Assembly: GCA_003132905.1 (NCBI GenBank)
Contig: PKZC01000430.1
Span: 287 to 19,527, forward strand
Source of the DNA: Bryobacterales bacterium
GTDB taxonomy: Bacteria; Acidobacteriota; Terriglobia; Bryobacterales; Bryobacteraceae
Direction of reading: 5' to 3'
DNA: 19,241 bases
A model generated the notes under the pieces. That model was not told where the DNA came from, made no database searches, and saw only the letters and a list, made by a program, of their open reading frames with translations. The translations under genes were made by a program, and so were the position numbers. This document shows positions 1 through 9,323 of this stretch, piece after piece. Each line of letters begins with the position of its first letter. The stretch's first letter is position 1.

Positions 1-69
1 ATGCGTTAGACTTGTTTGATAATCATCTAGGTTCGAAACTAAACACCCCTATTTCGCGGAGGATGCCCG

Positions 70-2187
70 ATGTCAACGAATTTGCGATCTTATTCTGCCT
101 TAGTGCGTTTGTTGTGCTGCTCGGCACTCGCGGTTTGCTTGAAGTCCGCACCGGCAGCCCGGATTCTCATTACACAACCCATCGACTCAAACCGGCTATA
201 CGCACTCGCTGGAAACACGCGGCCTGAAGCGAACGCTCAGAACGACCGCGGGAAGGTGGCCGATACGTTTGCGGTGCCGCACATGCTTCTCCAATTGCAG
301 CGTAGTCCGGAGCGGGAACAAGCCTTGCGGAGTTTCATCGATCAACAACACGATTCCACATCAGGGAATTTCCACAGGTGGCTCACGGCGGTTCAATTCG
401 GGCAAATGTATGGACCGGCGCCGCAGGATATCGAGGTGGTTTCCGGCTGGTTGCGCACCAGCGGCTTCACCGTGAACACCGTGTATCCGAGCGGCATGTC
501 GATTGATTTCTCCGGCACGGCAGGTCAAGTACTGGCGGCATTCAACACGGAAATTCACCGTCTCTCCGTAGACGGGAAAGATCACATCGCGAATATGAGC
601 GATCCTCAGATCCCGGAAGCGCTGGCGCCGGTGGTGACAGGGATTGTCTCATTGCACGATTTCCGGCCGTACTCAATGAAGATGCCTAGCCCCAAGTATA
701 GGATCGAGTTTGAGATCGTGGTGCCGGACGATCTGGCCACGATTTACGATTTGAAACCGGCTTTTGCGGCGGGATACACCGGGAAGGGACAGACCATTGC
801 GGTGATCGAGGATAGCAATCTCTACAACACGGAAGATTGGAACATTTTCAGGCGGGTATTTGGATTATCCGGTTACACGGCAGGATCGTTAAGCACCATC
901 AATCCGGCGCCGCCGCATGGAACTTCCAATTGCGCGGATCCGGGAGCGAACCCCGACGACGTCGAAGCGACACTGGACGCCGAGTGGGCCAGCGCGGCCG
1001 CGCCGGACGCAAGAATCGAGGTGGTTACGTGCGCGGATACGACTACAACACCTGGATTCGTGATCGCTGCGCAGAATATAATCAACGCCAGCGCTCCGCC
1101 CGCCATCATCAGCGTGAGCTACGGCTTCTGTGAAGCGGTGACCGGAGTAGCATTGAACGCCGCCTACAACTCCGCCTACCAGCAGGCGGTGGCGGAGGGC
1201 GTGTCGGTGTTTGTTGCAGCGGGTGACGATGGGGCTGCAGGTTGCGATAGAGGTTATAACGCCGCGATCCACGGCATCGGCGTCAGCTCTTCCAGTTCTA
1301 CGCCCTACAACGTAGCCGTCGGAGGAACAGATTTCGCCGATACGTCCCAGCACACCACCGGTACGTATTGGGGGCCGGCCAACAGCGCCACCTACGGTTC
1401 GGCCCTCTCTTACATTCCGGAGATCCCCTGGAATAATTCGTGCGCGGGCTCGGTCCTGGCGGTCTTTTCCGGCTATTCGGTTGGTTATGGCCCGGCTGGA
1501 TATTGTGGAAGCAGCATGGCGCAACAATCCGGCGCCCTTAACCTGGTCGCGGGCAGCGGAGGGCCAAGCGGGTGCGCAAGCGGCGTTCCAGCGACCAATC
1601 TAGTGGTTGGCGGAAGCTGCAAGGGGTACGCCAAGCCTGCCTGGCAAACGGGAGTGTCCGGCATCCCGAATGATGGCGTCCGGGATCTGCCCGACATATC
1701 GCTGTTCGCCGCCAACGGAGTTTGGGGCCACTACTACGTGATCTGCTTTTCGGATGCTACGAATGGCGGTGCGCCGTGCGTGGGAGCGCCATTTAACTGG
1801 GCCGGCGGGGGCGGAACTTCATTTTCAGCGCCGATCATGGCGGGCATTCAGGCGCTGGTGAATCAGAAGATGGGAAGCGCACAGGGCAACCCGAATCCGG
1901 TTTACTACAAACTCGCGGCCAGTTCCGCGGCTTCTTCGGTGTTTCACAGCATCACAACCGGCAGCATTGCGGTGAACTGCGCGGGCGACATCAACTGCTT
2001 CGGAAGCGGATTTGAGGGAAGGGGCCGGGCCACGCCCACCAACGAGTTCGTTGGGAACGGCGCGCTGTCCAGCAGCAGCCAGACTTATTCCCCGGCATTT
2101 GCCGCGGACACTGGTTGGAATTTCGCTACCGGGCTCGGCAGCGTGGATGCCTACAATCTAATTCTGAATTGGAGCAAGGGGCAATAG
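70..2187 (+). CDS. Secreted S53 (sedolisin/kumamolisin-type) serine-carboxyl protease with pro-domain
   Basis: This is an acid-type endopeptidase made as an exported proenzyme. The N-terminus (about residues 1-30) is hydrophobic and signal-like. Residues about 65-200 match the pro-kumamolisin activation domain, including the HRWLTAVQFGQMYGP stretch. The catalytic domain follows. E299 and D303 lie in DDVEATLDAEW, the oxyanion Asp is D386 in AAGDDG, and the nucleophile is S584 in GGTSFSAP. These are the sedolisin E/D/D/S set. The C-terminal end (ATGLGSVDAYNL, with D680 and D693 nearby) looks like the family's calcium site. Length (705 aa) is normal for a pro-form. The start is set by GGAGG at 58-62, seven bases before the ATG. 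The next gene begins 2 bases after the stop, so the two are probably cotranscribed. The biological substrate cannot be read from sequence. Confidence 0.93.
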   Translation: MSTNLRSYSALVRLLCCSALAVCLKSAPAARILITQPIDSNRLYALAGNTRPEANAQNDRGKVADTFAVPHMLLQLQRSPEREQALRSFIDQQHDSTSGNFHRWLTAVQFGQMYGPAPQDIEVVSGWLRTSGFTVNTVYPSGMSIDFSGTAGQVLAAFNTEIHRLSVDGKDHIANMSDPQIPEALAPVVTGIVSLHDFRPYSMKMPSPKYRIEFEIVVPDDLATIYDLKPAFAAGYTGKGQTIAVIEDSNLYNTEDWNIFRRVFGLSGYTAGSLSTINPAPPHGTSNCADPGANPDDVEATLDAEWASAAAPDARIEVVTCADTTTTPGFVIAAQNIINASAPPAIISVSYGFCEAVTGVALNAAYNSAYQQAVAEGVSVFVAAGDDGAAGCDRGYNAAIHGIGVSSSSSTPYNVAVGGTDFADTSQHTTGTYWGPANSATYGSALSYIPEIPWNNSCAGSVLAVFSGYSVGYGPAGYCGSSMAQQSGALNLVAGSGGPSGCASGVPATNLVVGGSCKGYAKPAWQTGVSGIPNDGVRDLPDISLFAANGVWGHYYVICFSDATNGGAPCVGAPFNWAGGGGTSFSAPIMAGIQALVNQKMGSAQGNPNPVYYKLAASSAASSVFHSITTGSIAVNCAGDINCFGSGFEGRGRATPTNEFVGNGALSSSSQTYSPAFAADTGWNFATGLGSVDAYNLILNWSKGQ

Positions 2188-2189
2188 CG

Positions 2190-4205
2190 ATGACTCCTCT
2201 GCACCGAACCATTTTCTTTCTTGGCAGCGCCCTTTTATTGGCGATAGCGCCGACGCGGGTGCATGCCCAGAGTTTCGATACCAGCGGAACGGCGACCCTG
2301 AAGGGGCAATACCTGTTCCGCTACGTGAATTTCTTCAACGACCAGAATGGCAACTTGACGGAGTCATGCTCGCTCACCGGCTCCATGACGTTCGACGGGG
2401 CGGGAAAATATACTATCGCGAATCCGCAACTGTTCGATTCGAACGGCACGACGGGCATGGGAGGGTGCGCTTCGCATGGCGGAGGAACGTACGGGGTGCA
2501 ATCGAACGGAATTGCGCAACTGGACAATCCTCTCTATCCAGCGACGCTTTTCGGCACATTCAGCCAGCCGGTGGTGGTAGCAAGTTCAACGGAAGATGAC
2601 GGCTTCGATCTGTTTATCGCGGTGCAAGCGCCGCCCACTGCGTTTTCAAACAGCAGCCTCTCGGGCGCATTTACAGTGGGCACGCTAGATTTCCTGAATT
2701 CTTCAGCGTCTTTGGCGCGGCAGGGCTACTTCACTCTGAACGCCAACGGTAATGGGAACATCGCGGCATTCTCTGTAACCGGATCGTTGGAAAATGTTAA
2801 GGGCGGTGACACCGTAACGCAACCTGTTGCGGCCTCCACGTACTCACTCTCCGGCACAGCCGGTGGAACGGTTACTTTCCCGGGCAACTCGAGCAATCAA
2901 ACCGCGATCGTCAGCGGTCCAAAGGTGCTGTTTGTGTCGGCGGACGGGAACTGGTTGGTGGGAGGCTCGGCAACCGGATCGGATATGTTCTTTGGATTTC
3001 GCGCGCCCTCCGGAACCAGTTCGAATGCGCTCTTGAACGGTACTTACTTTGTGTCGGGAATGGAAGACGGCCAGCCCACGTCGGTCAATTTCCTGGATGC
3101 CTTTTATGGTTCCATCAACACCGGTGGGAGCGGAACGCTTATCACGCATGAACGATTCGACGATGTGGTCCCGCTAGACACCTACGACAACACTTTCAAC
3201 ACGGCTGTAACCATAGGCGCGGACGGCTCCTATTACGACGGCACCACTTACACTTATCTAGCGGGCGCGAGTGGCGCGGGACTTATGCTGATTGGATCGA
3301 ACCAACAGTTTTCGCTCATCATTGGCGTTCACGCTCCGTCGTACACGCCGGCTTCTACTATTTGGATTAATCCAATCGGGATTACCAACGCGGCGAATTA
3401 CACGCCCATCACGAATGCTTACGCTCCCGGCGAGTTGGTGAACTTATTTGGAACCTTCGGCGTGTCCACTAAAGTTGAGCAGGGCCTCCCGGTTCCCACC
3501 ACGCTCAGCAGCGTGCAGGTTTTCGTCAACGGGCAGGCGGCGCCGGTGTATGCGGTGAGCCAAAACCAGATCAGCGCTCTGATTCCCAACGAGGTTGCTG
3601 GTCAGGCTTTCGCTACGTTCCAGGTGGTGGTGAACGGATCGAAATCGAACCTGGTGACGGTGTACGTGGACAACTCCGCGCCGGGGATTTATACGGCGAG
3701 CCAGAACGGGATTGGAGCGGGAGCGATCCTGCATTCCGATTACTCGGTGGTAACGGCCAGCAGCCCCGCCCAGCCTGGCGAGACCGTCCAGGTATTTATG
3801 ACTGGCCTGGGAAGTGTGACACCAGAAGTGGCCGATGGCGTTGGCGCACCTAGCAGCCCGTTGAGCAACACCATTGAAGGCGTCTCCGTATTTCTTGACG
3901 ACGGAGTGGATTTCGTACCGACGGTGGTGTCGTTCGCGGGTCTGGCGCCCGGATTCGCCGGGTTATATCAGATCAATTTCGCGGTGCCCGATGGCGGTTT
4001 GATAAACGGAAATGTTCGCATTGCCATAAACACGACGGAGGCACTGAATGAAATGGCGACCATCAGCCTGTCGGGCTTTGCGGGAAGGGCGGTGCAGAAT
4101 GTTTCCAACCACAACGCAGCCAGACTGCAACGCCGCGCAGCTACGACTGTGGCCGGAGCGGGCGGACACGCGAAGCCACTCCGGAGGGCATTGCCAGACA
4201 GGTAG
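2190..4205 (+). CDS. Exported protein with TIGR03437-type C-terminal domain
   Basis: The start at 2190 gives a typical signal peptide ending in VHA-Q, with an AAGGGG-like ribosome binding site around 2176-2181. A longer upstream frame would overlap the protease gene and has no signal. The N-terminal half (about residues 30-390) is a series of beta-rich units starting with L-x-G-x-Y/F (LKGQYLF, LSGAFTV, LNGTYFV). Residues about 397-637 form the acidobacterial TIGR03437 domain: NAANYTP, APGELVNLFG, VFVNGQAAPVYAVSQNQI, NSAPGIYT, PGETVQVFMTGLG, YQINFAVP. That domain is usually at the very end of secreted Solibacter proteins. Here about 40 extra Arg/Ala-rich residues follow, which look unlike the rest and may be read-through after loss of the ancestral stop. 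Function is unknown; a cell-surface or extracellular role is inferred. It is probably co-transcribed with the protease. Confidence 0.88.
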   Translation: MTPLHRTIFFLGSALLLAIAPTRVHAQSFDTSGTATLKGQYLFRYVNFFNDQNGNLTESCSLTGSMTFDGAGKYTIANPQLFDSNGTTGMGGCASHGGGTYGVQSNGIAQLDNPLYPATLFGTFSQPVVVASSTEDDGFDLFIAVQAPPTAFSNSSLSGAFTVGTLDFLNSSASLARQGYFTLNANGNGNIAAFSVTGSLENVKGGDTVTQPVAASTYSLSGTAGGTVTFPGNSSNQTAIVSGPKVLFVSADGNWLVGGSATGSDMFFGFRAPSGTSSNALLNGTYFVSGMEDGQPTSVNFLDAFYGSINTGGSGTLITHERFDDVVPLDTYDNTFNTAVTIGADGSYYDGTTYTYLAGASGAGLMLIGSNQQFSLIIGVHAPSYTPASTIWINPIGITNAANYTPITNAYAPGELVNLFGTFGVSTKVEQGLPVPTTLSSVQVFVNGQAAPVYAVSQNQISALIPNEVAGQAFATFQVVVNGSKSNLVTVYVDNSAPGIYTASQNGIGAGAILHSDYSVVTASSPAQPGETVQVFMTGLGSVTPEVADGVGAPSSPLSNTIEGVSVFLDDGVDFVPTVVSFAGLAPGFAGLYQINFAVPDGGLINGNVRIAINTTEALNEMATISLSGFAGRAVQNVSNHNAARLQRRAATTVAGAGGHAKPLRRALPDR

Positions 4206-4214
4206 CCGGCGGCC

Positions 4215-6900
4215 CTAAGATCGAAGCGCGGCCACGGGCGGAATGCGAACCGCGCGGCGGGCGGGAATCCAGCAGGCCAGCAACGCAATGGACGCAAGCA
4301 CGACGGGGACCGCGAGGAAAGTCACAGGATCGCCCGGCGAGACGCCGAAGAGCAGGCTTGTCATCAGATGTGTCGCGCCCCAGGCGGCCGTCAGTCCAAG
4401 CGCTACTCCGGCGAATGTAAGCATCGCGCCAGGCCTCAAGGCTAACAGGAGAATGTCGCGATGTTGCGCGCCCAGGGCCATCCGAATACTGAATTCTTGC
4501 GCGCGCTGGGTGACGGCATAGGCCATGACGCCAAAGATTCCGATGGATGCAAGAAAAAGCGCCAGTGCGCCGAATGCCGCCATCAAGAAGAGCGAAAACC
4601 GGCGGCGAGCGAGCGACGTTCCCATCATTTCGCGCATGGTTCGAACACCGTAGACCGGCAGGTCGCTATCCACGCCCTGCACCACTTGGATGACTGCCTG
4701 TTTGAGCCCAGCGGAGCCGGATGCGCCGCGTAGAAAAATTGCCATTTCGTTCGCGGTGCCTTGGTATAGCGCGCGATAGATGCGGGGTTGCACATTCGCA
4801 TCCAATCCGTCATCGCGCACGTCAGCGACGACGCCGACAATCTCCCAGTCGAACGTGCCAAAGTTCACTCGCTGGCCGAGGTCGCGGCCGGACAAATATT
4901 GTTTGGCGAACGATTCGTTGACGACCACCACTCGCTTGCTCTTTTCCGTATCGGCCTCGGTAAAGGAGCGTCCGCGCAGCAGCGGCGTTTTCAAGACCTG
5001 GAAAAATTCGGGGCTAACAGACGCGAATTCAGCAGAGCGCTGCTTTTGGGTGGAATTGGATTGGTCGGGCAAAGAGAACAGGGTTCGTTTGAAAGAATTG
5101 TTCCCCAACGGAACGCTGTTGTTGCCCCCCATGGCGGCTTCTTCCACACCCGGCAGCGCTTTCACACGGCGTAAGATCTCGTGGCTCAGCGCGGCGATGG
5201 GCTGCGCGGTTAGATAACGGTTGGCTGAGGGATTATTAGGATTGGGAATCCAGATGCGGGCCACCAGCAGGCCTTGCGAATCGAAGCCGGGATTCACTTG
5301 CAGCGTATTCCAGAAGCTGCGCACCAGCAGTCCCGCGCCGCTGAGCAACACCACCGACAAGGCGATTTCCGTGGCTACCAGGACGCTCCGAAAACGATGC
5401 TGCCGCAGACTGGGACTTCCGCTCCGGCCGCCCTCTTTCAGATCGCGATTGGGATCGGCGCTGGATGATGACGCGTGCAGCGCGGGCGTCAGGCCGAACA
5501 GAACGCCGGTCACCAGCGAGAGGGCGAGAGCGAGGATAAGTACGCGAGCATCGAAATGTACTTCGGTGAGGCGAGGAAGATCGGACGGCATCAATGCGAG
5601 CAGCGAGCTTTTGGAAAGCATCAAGACAAGCATCGCGGCCAGACCGCCGATGAGCGACAGCAGCACGCTCTCGGTTAACAGCTGCCGCATGACGCGCGCT
5701 CGTGAAGCGCCGAGAGCCTGACGAATGGCCAACTCGCGCGTGCGGGCCGAGGAGCGCGCGACGAGAAGGCTGGCCAGATTGACCGCGACCATGAGCAGAA
5801 CAAATCCAACGGCGGCTAAGAGCACAACTAGCATGGGGCGAACGCTGCCAGTCAGGCTCTGTTCGGCTGGTTCCAAACGCAAGGCCCATTTGGATGCGGA
5901 CGGGTATTCCTTCGGATAGCTTTGAGCCAGCCGCGCGGCCAAAGCGTCCAAGCGCTGCTGCGCCTGTTGCACGGTTAAGCCAGGTTTCAATCGCGCAATG
6001 ACGCCGGGAAGAAAGCGCTGTGCACGCGCCGGCGGAGAAGGGAATGGATTGGCCGCGAAACCGGCGGCGGCCCACAGTTCCACGTCGCCTTCCAAGGTCT
6101 GGCCGGGATGCCTGAAATCCGGCGGCATGACACCCACGATGGTGTAGCCATCTTCATCCACTCGAATACGGCGGCCCAAACTTTGCGGGTCGCCACCGAA
6201 CTGCCGCTTCCATAGCCCATCGCTGATCACTACGGCTTCGAATGAAACCCGGGACCGCATCGCGCGGTCCGTAGACGCGGCCCAGGGCGGGTTGAGCGCC
6301 GAGCGTCTGGAAATAATCGAACCCGGTGCCGAGCATCTCGATGCGCTCGGTATGGTCGCCACCGCTGAGTGCCGTGCTTACGGGCCAGATGACGCTCATG
6401 TCGTCAAAAACATTCGCGCGCCGCAAATCTTCGACTTCGGGCTCGGACATGCCGACGTCTTTCGCGCCTACGCCATCCAGATCTTCGAATACGCGGACCA
6501 GTCGCTCGGGATGCTGGAACGGAAGCGGGCGCAAGAGCACGGCGTTCACAACGGTGAAGATGGCAACGTTCGCTCCGATGCCGAGAGCCAGCGTCAGCAC
6601 GGCGATGATGGTAAATCCGGGAGTTTTCAAAAGGCTTCGGCAGGCATAGCGCAGGTCGGCGAAGGTCTGTTCCAGCCAGAGGATGGAGCGCTCCTCGCGA
6701 TGAAGCTGCTTGGCTTGTTCGATGCCTCCGTAAGCGCGCCTCGCCTCGATACGCGCTTCTTCGAGACTCATGCCGCGGCGCTGAAATTCATCTTCGAGCA
6801 GCGTCAGATGCGCGGAGACCTCGCGAGCCAGTTCGCGATCGGCGCGGCCGCTACGGAAGAGATTTCCAAACTTCGAAAACAGGCGTCTGCAGTGCCGCAC
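4215..6900 (-). pseudogene. ADOP-type MacB/FtsX family permease, split by one frameshift
   Basis: This is a full-length ADOP (acidobacterial duplicated orphan permease) in two frames. The first frame starts at GTG 6900, with GAGGAG 9 bases upstream. It has the ADOP cytosolic prefix ([18 protein letters not shown], residues about 25-75), a first membrane helix (about 96-122) and the beginning of the MacB-like periplasmic domain to [15 protein letters not shown]. Homology then jumps by +1 near 6240-6260 into a second frame ([18 protein letters not shown]) that runs to the stop at 4215. That part holds three FtsX helices, a second periplasmic domain and three final helices ending ACWIPARRAVRIPP. 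The combined length is about 895 codons, normal for ADOP, and the total is not divisible by 3, so one indel explains the break. No ATPase gene is adjacent, as is usual for this family. It lies 3 bases behind the PadR gene. It is either a young pseudogene or a sequencing error. Confidence 0.88.
6237..6262 (-). other. Frameshift site in the ADOP permease
   Basis: In the minus-strand reading, homology to ADOP proteins runs in one frame through GRVYGPRDA and resumes one base later as [10 protein letters not shown]. The switch must lie within these bases (minus strand GATGCGGTCCCGGGTTTCAT). No slippery heptamer or obvious downstream stem is visible, so a mutation or an assembly indel is more likely than programmed frameshifting. 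Confidence 0.7.
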
Positions 6901-6903
6901 AGG

Positions 6904-7251
6904 TCAAGACTCCTCAGCCAGCAGCTTTTCAACCAACCCCGACATCTGACGCCAGCGTTGAGTTTCTTCGCCCAGCGCTTTTAATCCGGCCTTGGTGATG
7001 CCGTAATATTTGGCTTCCCTGCCCTTTTCTGTTTTATCCCATTTACCCTTGATCCAGCCCTGCTGTTCGAGGCGGACCAAGGCCGGATAAAGCGTCCCCT
7101 GATTGAGCTTTAACAAGTCTTCGGAGATTTGTTCCAACCGGGCGGCGATGCCGTAGGCGTGTTGGGGTCCCATGCTGCGCAGCGTACGCAGGATGATGAG
7201 ATCGAGCGTGCCCTGCAGCACCTGGATGCGCGGCTTCTGTTCACTTGGCAA
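6904..7251 (-). CDS. PadR family transcriptional regulator
   Basis: This is a small winged-helix repressor of the type that normally precedes ADOP permease genes. The diagnostic stretch IQVLQGTLDLIILRTLRSMGPQHAYGIA is followed by LNQGTLYPALVRLEQQGWIKGKW and YYGITKAGLKAL, which are the PadR helix-turn-helix and wing. I chose the TTG at 7251 (115 aa). It has a strong AAGGGAGG at 7262-7269, ten bases upstream, and it gives the usual short N-terminus before LLQGTLDL-type residues. Alternatives are ATG 7287 and TTG 7305, neither of which has a ribosome binding site. The stop is 3 bases from the GTG of the ADOP gene, so the pair forms one transcript. A palindrome just upstream (7269-7282) may be its own operator. 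Confidence 0.9.
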   Translation of the reverse strand: MPSEQKPRIQVLQGTLDLIILRTLRSMGPQHAYGIAARLEQISEDLLKLNQGTLYPALVRLEQQGWIKGKWDKTEKGREAKYYGITKAGLKALGEETQRWRQMSGLVEKLLAEES

Positions 7252-7268
7252 TCGAGTGGAGCCTCCCT

Positions 7269-7282
7269 TGAAACCAGTTTCA
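7269..7282. promoter_or_regulatory. Perfect 6+2+6 palindrome upstream of padR, candidate operator
   Basis: TGAAACCAGTTTCA reads as two exact 6-base arms around CA. It sits directly before the ribosome binding site of the PadR gene. A TTGACA hexamer lies on the minus strand at 7305-7300. With 17-base spacing, a poor -10 (TGAAAC) would fall inside the palindrome. PadR repressors commonly autoregulate by binding inverted repeats over their promoters, so an operator role is plausible but inferred. Confidence 0.4.
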
Positions 7283-7314
7283 GGCATGCTGCACTTGGTT
7301 GTCAAGTGGAGGGA

Positions 7315-8355
7315 TTAAATGGTGGGCGATTCTAGGAAACGGAGCTGCTGCCGGTCACAGTCGATTTCTGCATCAATTCCGTAAGGAACAATGAACTTGG
7401 GATCGGTGTGGCCAAAATCCATTCGTGTGATTAAAGGAAGTGAGCTTAGCCCTAACTCCGCAAGCACCTGTAAGATTGCGCCGTCATAGGCATCAAACGT
7501 TGCTTCGTCGCCGAAGGGTCGGCCATACAGGATGCCTCGGGCTTCGCTTAACGCTCCAGTTGCGGCCAGAGCCCGGAGCATAAACGTAACGGCAGTGGGG
7601 GATGGCTGATCTTCAGATGTTTCCAGGAACAGAATGCTGTTGCGCCACACCGACACATCGGGCCAAACCGGAGTGCCTCGAAGCCAATCTACTGCCTCCA
7701 GACACCCTCCGATCAAATGGCCGCGGTGCAGCCCTTTTCCCTGAAGCCACCGCCACCCAGACGAGGGTTGAAGTTGCCGCCGTTTCTCATTCCGTCTCTC
7801 ATCACCCCACTCCCATGATGCGATTGTCCAACCATCGCCGTTGGGTGAAATCAACGACGAGGGCGTGGATCCGAATAGGACTTGGCGCACCGATTCGGCC
7901 ATATAGGGCGGCAATCCGCCATTTTCGTCGAAGCCTGCCATGAGGGACCCTCCATACAATGAGCTCACGCCGGCTTTCAGAAAAGCGAAGTGCGTGATAG
8001 TTGAGTCGGAATAGCCGAGAAAGACCTTTGGATTGTCGCGAATGACGGAATAATCGAGAAACGGCAGCATCCGAATCGAATCATCACCACCGATGGTGGA
8101 GATAATGCCCTGGATGGATTGGTCGCTCAATACTTCCATCAAATCCGCGGCACGAGCCTCGGGATGAGCCGACAGCCAGGGGATGTCGGCGAGCGCGTGG
8201 CGGCTCTCCACCACCTGAACTCCGAAGGCCTCCTCCAATTGACGCTTTCCGTCGTTGTAGGCGCCTGGGTACACGCTTGGCCAACCCCGGGAAAGTGAGA
8301 TAGCGGCCACGCGATCACCGCGACGAAGGGCACGTGGCTTGATCATTTTCAGCAT
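7315..8355 (-). CDS. S66 family LD-carboxypeptidase / MccF-like serine peptidase
   Basis: This is a cytoplasmic serine peptidase of family S66. The family includes LdcA (murein LD-carboxypeptidase, cell-wall recycling) and MccF (cleaves microcin C-type acyl-sulfamoyl nucleotides). The catalytic triad is visible: S116 in GYSDST, E245 in LFLETSE and H316 in DFGHTDPKF. IISTIGGDDSIRML is the family's substrate loop. The ATG at 8355 (346 aa) begins just ahead of IKPRALRRGDRVAAIS, the usual S66 N-terminus. A longer frame upstream overlaps the previous gene and lacks homology. The start is 5 bases after the stop of the DinB-like gene, implying translational coupling. LFLETSE and the length lean toward the MccF-like branch, but substrate cannot be assigned. 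Confidence 0.9.
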   Translation of the reverse strand: MLKMIKPRALRRGDRVAAISLSRGWPSVYPGAYNDGKRQLEEAFGVQVVESRHALADIPWLSAHPEARAADLMEVLSDQSIQGIISTIGGDDSIRMLPFLDYSVIRDNPKVFLGYSDSTITHFAFLKAGVSSLYGGSLMAGFDENGGLPPYMAESVRQVLFGSTPSSLISPNGDGWTIASWEWGDERRNEKRRQLQPSSGWRWLQGKGLHRGHLIGGCLEAVDWLRGTPVWPDVSVWRNSILFLETSEDQPSPTAVTFMLRALAATGALSEARGILYGRPFGDEATFDAYDGAILQVLAELGLSSLPLITRMDFGHTDPKFIVPYGIDAEIDCDRQQLRFLESPTI

Positions 8356-8360
8356 AGGAT

Positions 8361-9206
8361 TCAACCAATGATGGCGGTGGTTGCAAAGATGGGCGAGGCC
8401 AGCGACGCATCCCCGCGAATCACCGCCTGAGCGAGGGCTTTCTCGCGGTCGATGCCCTTGGTGAAGACTCGCCAAGCGATGTCCTGTGGCAGAATTATTT
8501 CCGCTGCTGGATCGGTGGATGGCTTAAGAACGAGCGCCCAGCTTTTTTTCACGCTGGATTGCTCCTGCTTCTGGAGGAACCATACGCCGCCAGCGTCGCC
8601 TGAAATCTCAAACCGCACGGCGGTTCCTGCCGGCGGCGTAGTGTGACGGAAACTATGGGGCAGCGCTCGGACGAATGTATCTAGCACTGGCGCGAGAAAG
8701 TGGGGATTGTAGAGCGGTGGGCGACCTGTAGCATCCCGAATCTGCTGCTGATGATGCCAGCGCTCGGTAAATTCGCGGGCAATATCGAACCATACCGGAG
8801 CTGGTTCCGGCCCTGCCCAACTGACGGGGCCGCCCATCATCATCGGGTCGAGAGACGCGAAGTACGCTTCGACTTCAGGACCCGTAAAGGCGAGAAACTC
8901 CGTGAGCAGGCGCGGGCTCATTCGACGCGCCGCCAGCACCCACTCAGCATTCAAGCGATTCACCAGTTCGACGAGGTGGGCATATTGCTGGATGGCTGTG
9001 TCAGGCGGACGAAATCCGTCGCGCTTTCCTGAGAGAATCCAAACATCGCCGCCGAGCAGGTGTGCGGCTATATCTTTTACAGACCAGAGCGGGGCTGCGG
9101 TGGGACGCTCCCAATCATCTTCGGAAAGATCCGCGAGCACACGGAGCAATTCCCGTCTCAATGCGGGGAAGCGATCTGCGACAAGGATTTCGACTGGGTG
9201 CTCCAT
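8361..9206 (-). CDS. DinB/maleylpyruvate isomerase-like (MDMPI N-terminal) family protein
   Basis: This belongs to the DinB-like four-helix-bundle superfamily with an MDMPI-type N-terminal domain. The signature LWSVKDIAAHLLGGD (residues 40-54) supplies metal ligand H49, and EFTERWHHQQQIRDATGRP supplies E148 and H152. That is the His/Glu/His triad spacing of thiol-dependent maleylpyruvate isomerases. Residues about 185-281 form a second domain resembling the small C-terminal sterol-carrier-like part of the same family. The ATG at 9206 (281 aa) is preceded by GAGGAG at a rather long 12-base distance. An in-frame TTG at 9248 is possible but adds unsupported residues. It is first in the minus-strand run with the S66 peptidase, PadR and ADOP genes. 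The actual reaction and thiol cofactor are unknown. Confidence 0.78.
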   Translation of the reverse strand: MEHPVEILVADRFPALRRELLRVLADLSEDDWERPTAAPLWSVKDIAAHLLGGDVWILSGKRDGFRPPDTAIQQYAHLVELVNRLNAEWVLAARRMSPRLLTEFLAFTGPEVEAYFASLDPMMMGGPVSWAGPEPAPVWFDIAREFTERWHHQQQIRDATGRPPLYNPHFLAPVLDTFVRALPHSFRHTTPPAGTAVRFEISGDAGGVWFLQKQEQSSVKKSWALVLKPSTDPAAEIILPQDIAWRVFTKGIDREKALAQAVIRGDASLASPIFATTAIIG

Positions 9207-9323
9207 GTTACGGCTGCACTCCTCGGCGGCTGAGGATGAGGTTAGCAACCATAATATGCAATCGGGATTTAAGCGGCGCGGAGGTGGGACGTAAGCGAGG
9301 TGGGGTTATGATGGTCGTTTCGG

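Noticed and set aside
18..23. GATAAT as a -10 box for the protease gene
   Set aside because: The matching -35 would lie outside the window, so the promoter cannot be judged.
889..1527. 212-aa open frame on the minus strand inside the protease gene
   Set aside because: It is a GC-rich shadow: no ribosome binding site, no motif, and the plus strand encodes a clearly conserved protease with all catalytic residues.
5236..6075. 279-aa minus-strand frame overlapping the permease
   Set aside because: It is the alternative frame of the ADOP permease, whose own frame shows membrane helices and family motifs here; the overlapping frame is Arg/Ser rich without homology.
6237..6262. Programmed ribosomal frameshift in the permease
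   Set aside because: No slippery heptamer, internal Shine-Dalgarno or stem-loop was visible, and ADOP genes are normally uninterrupted.
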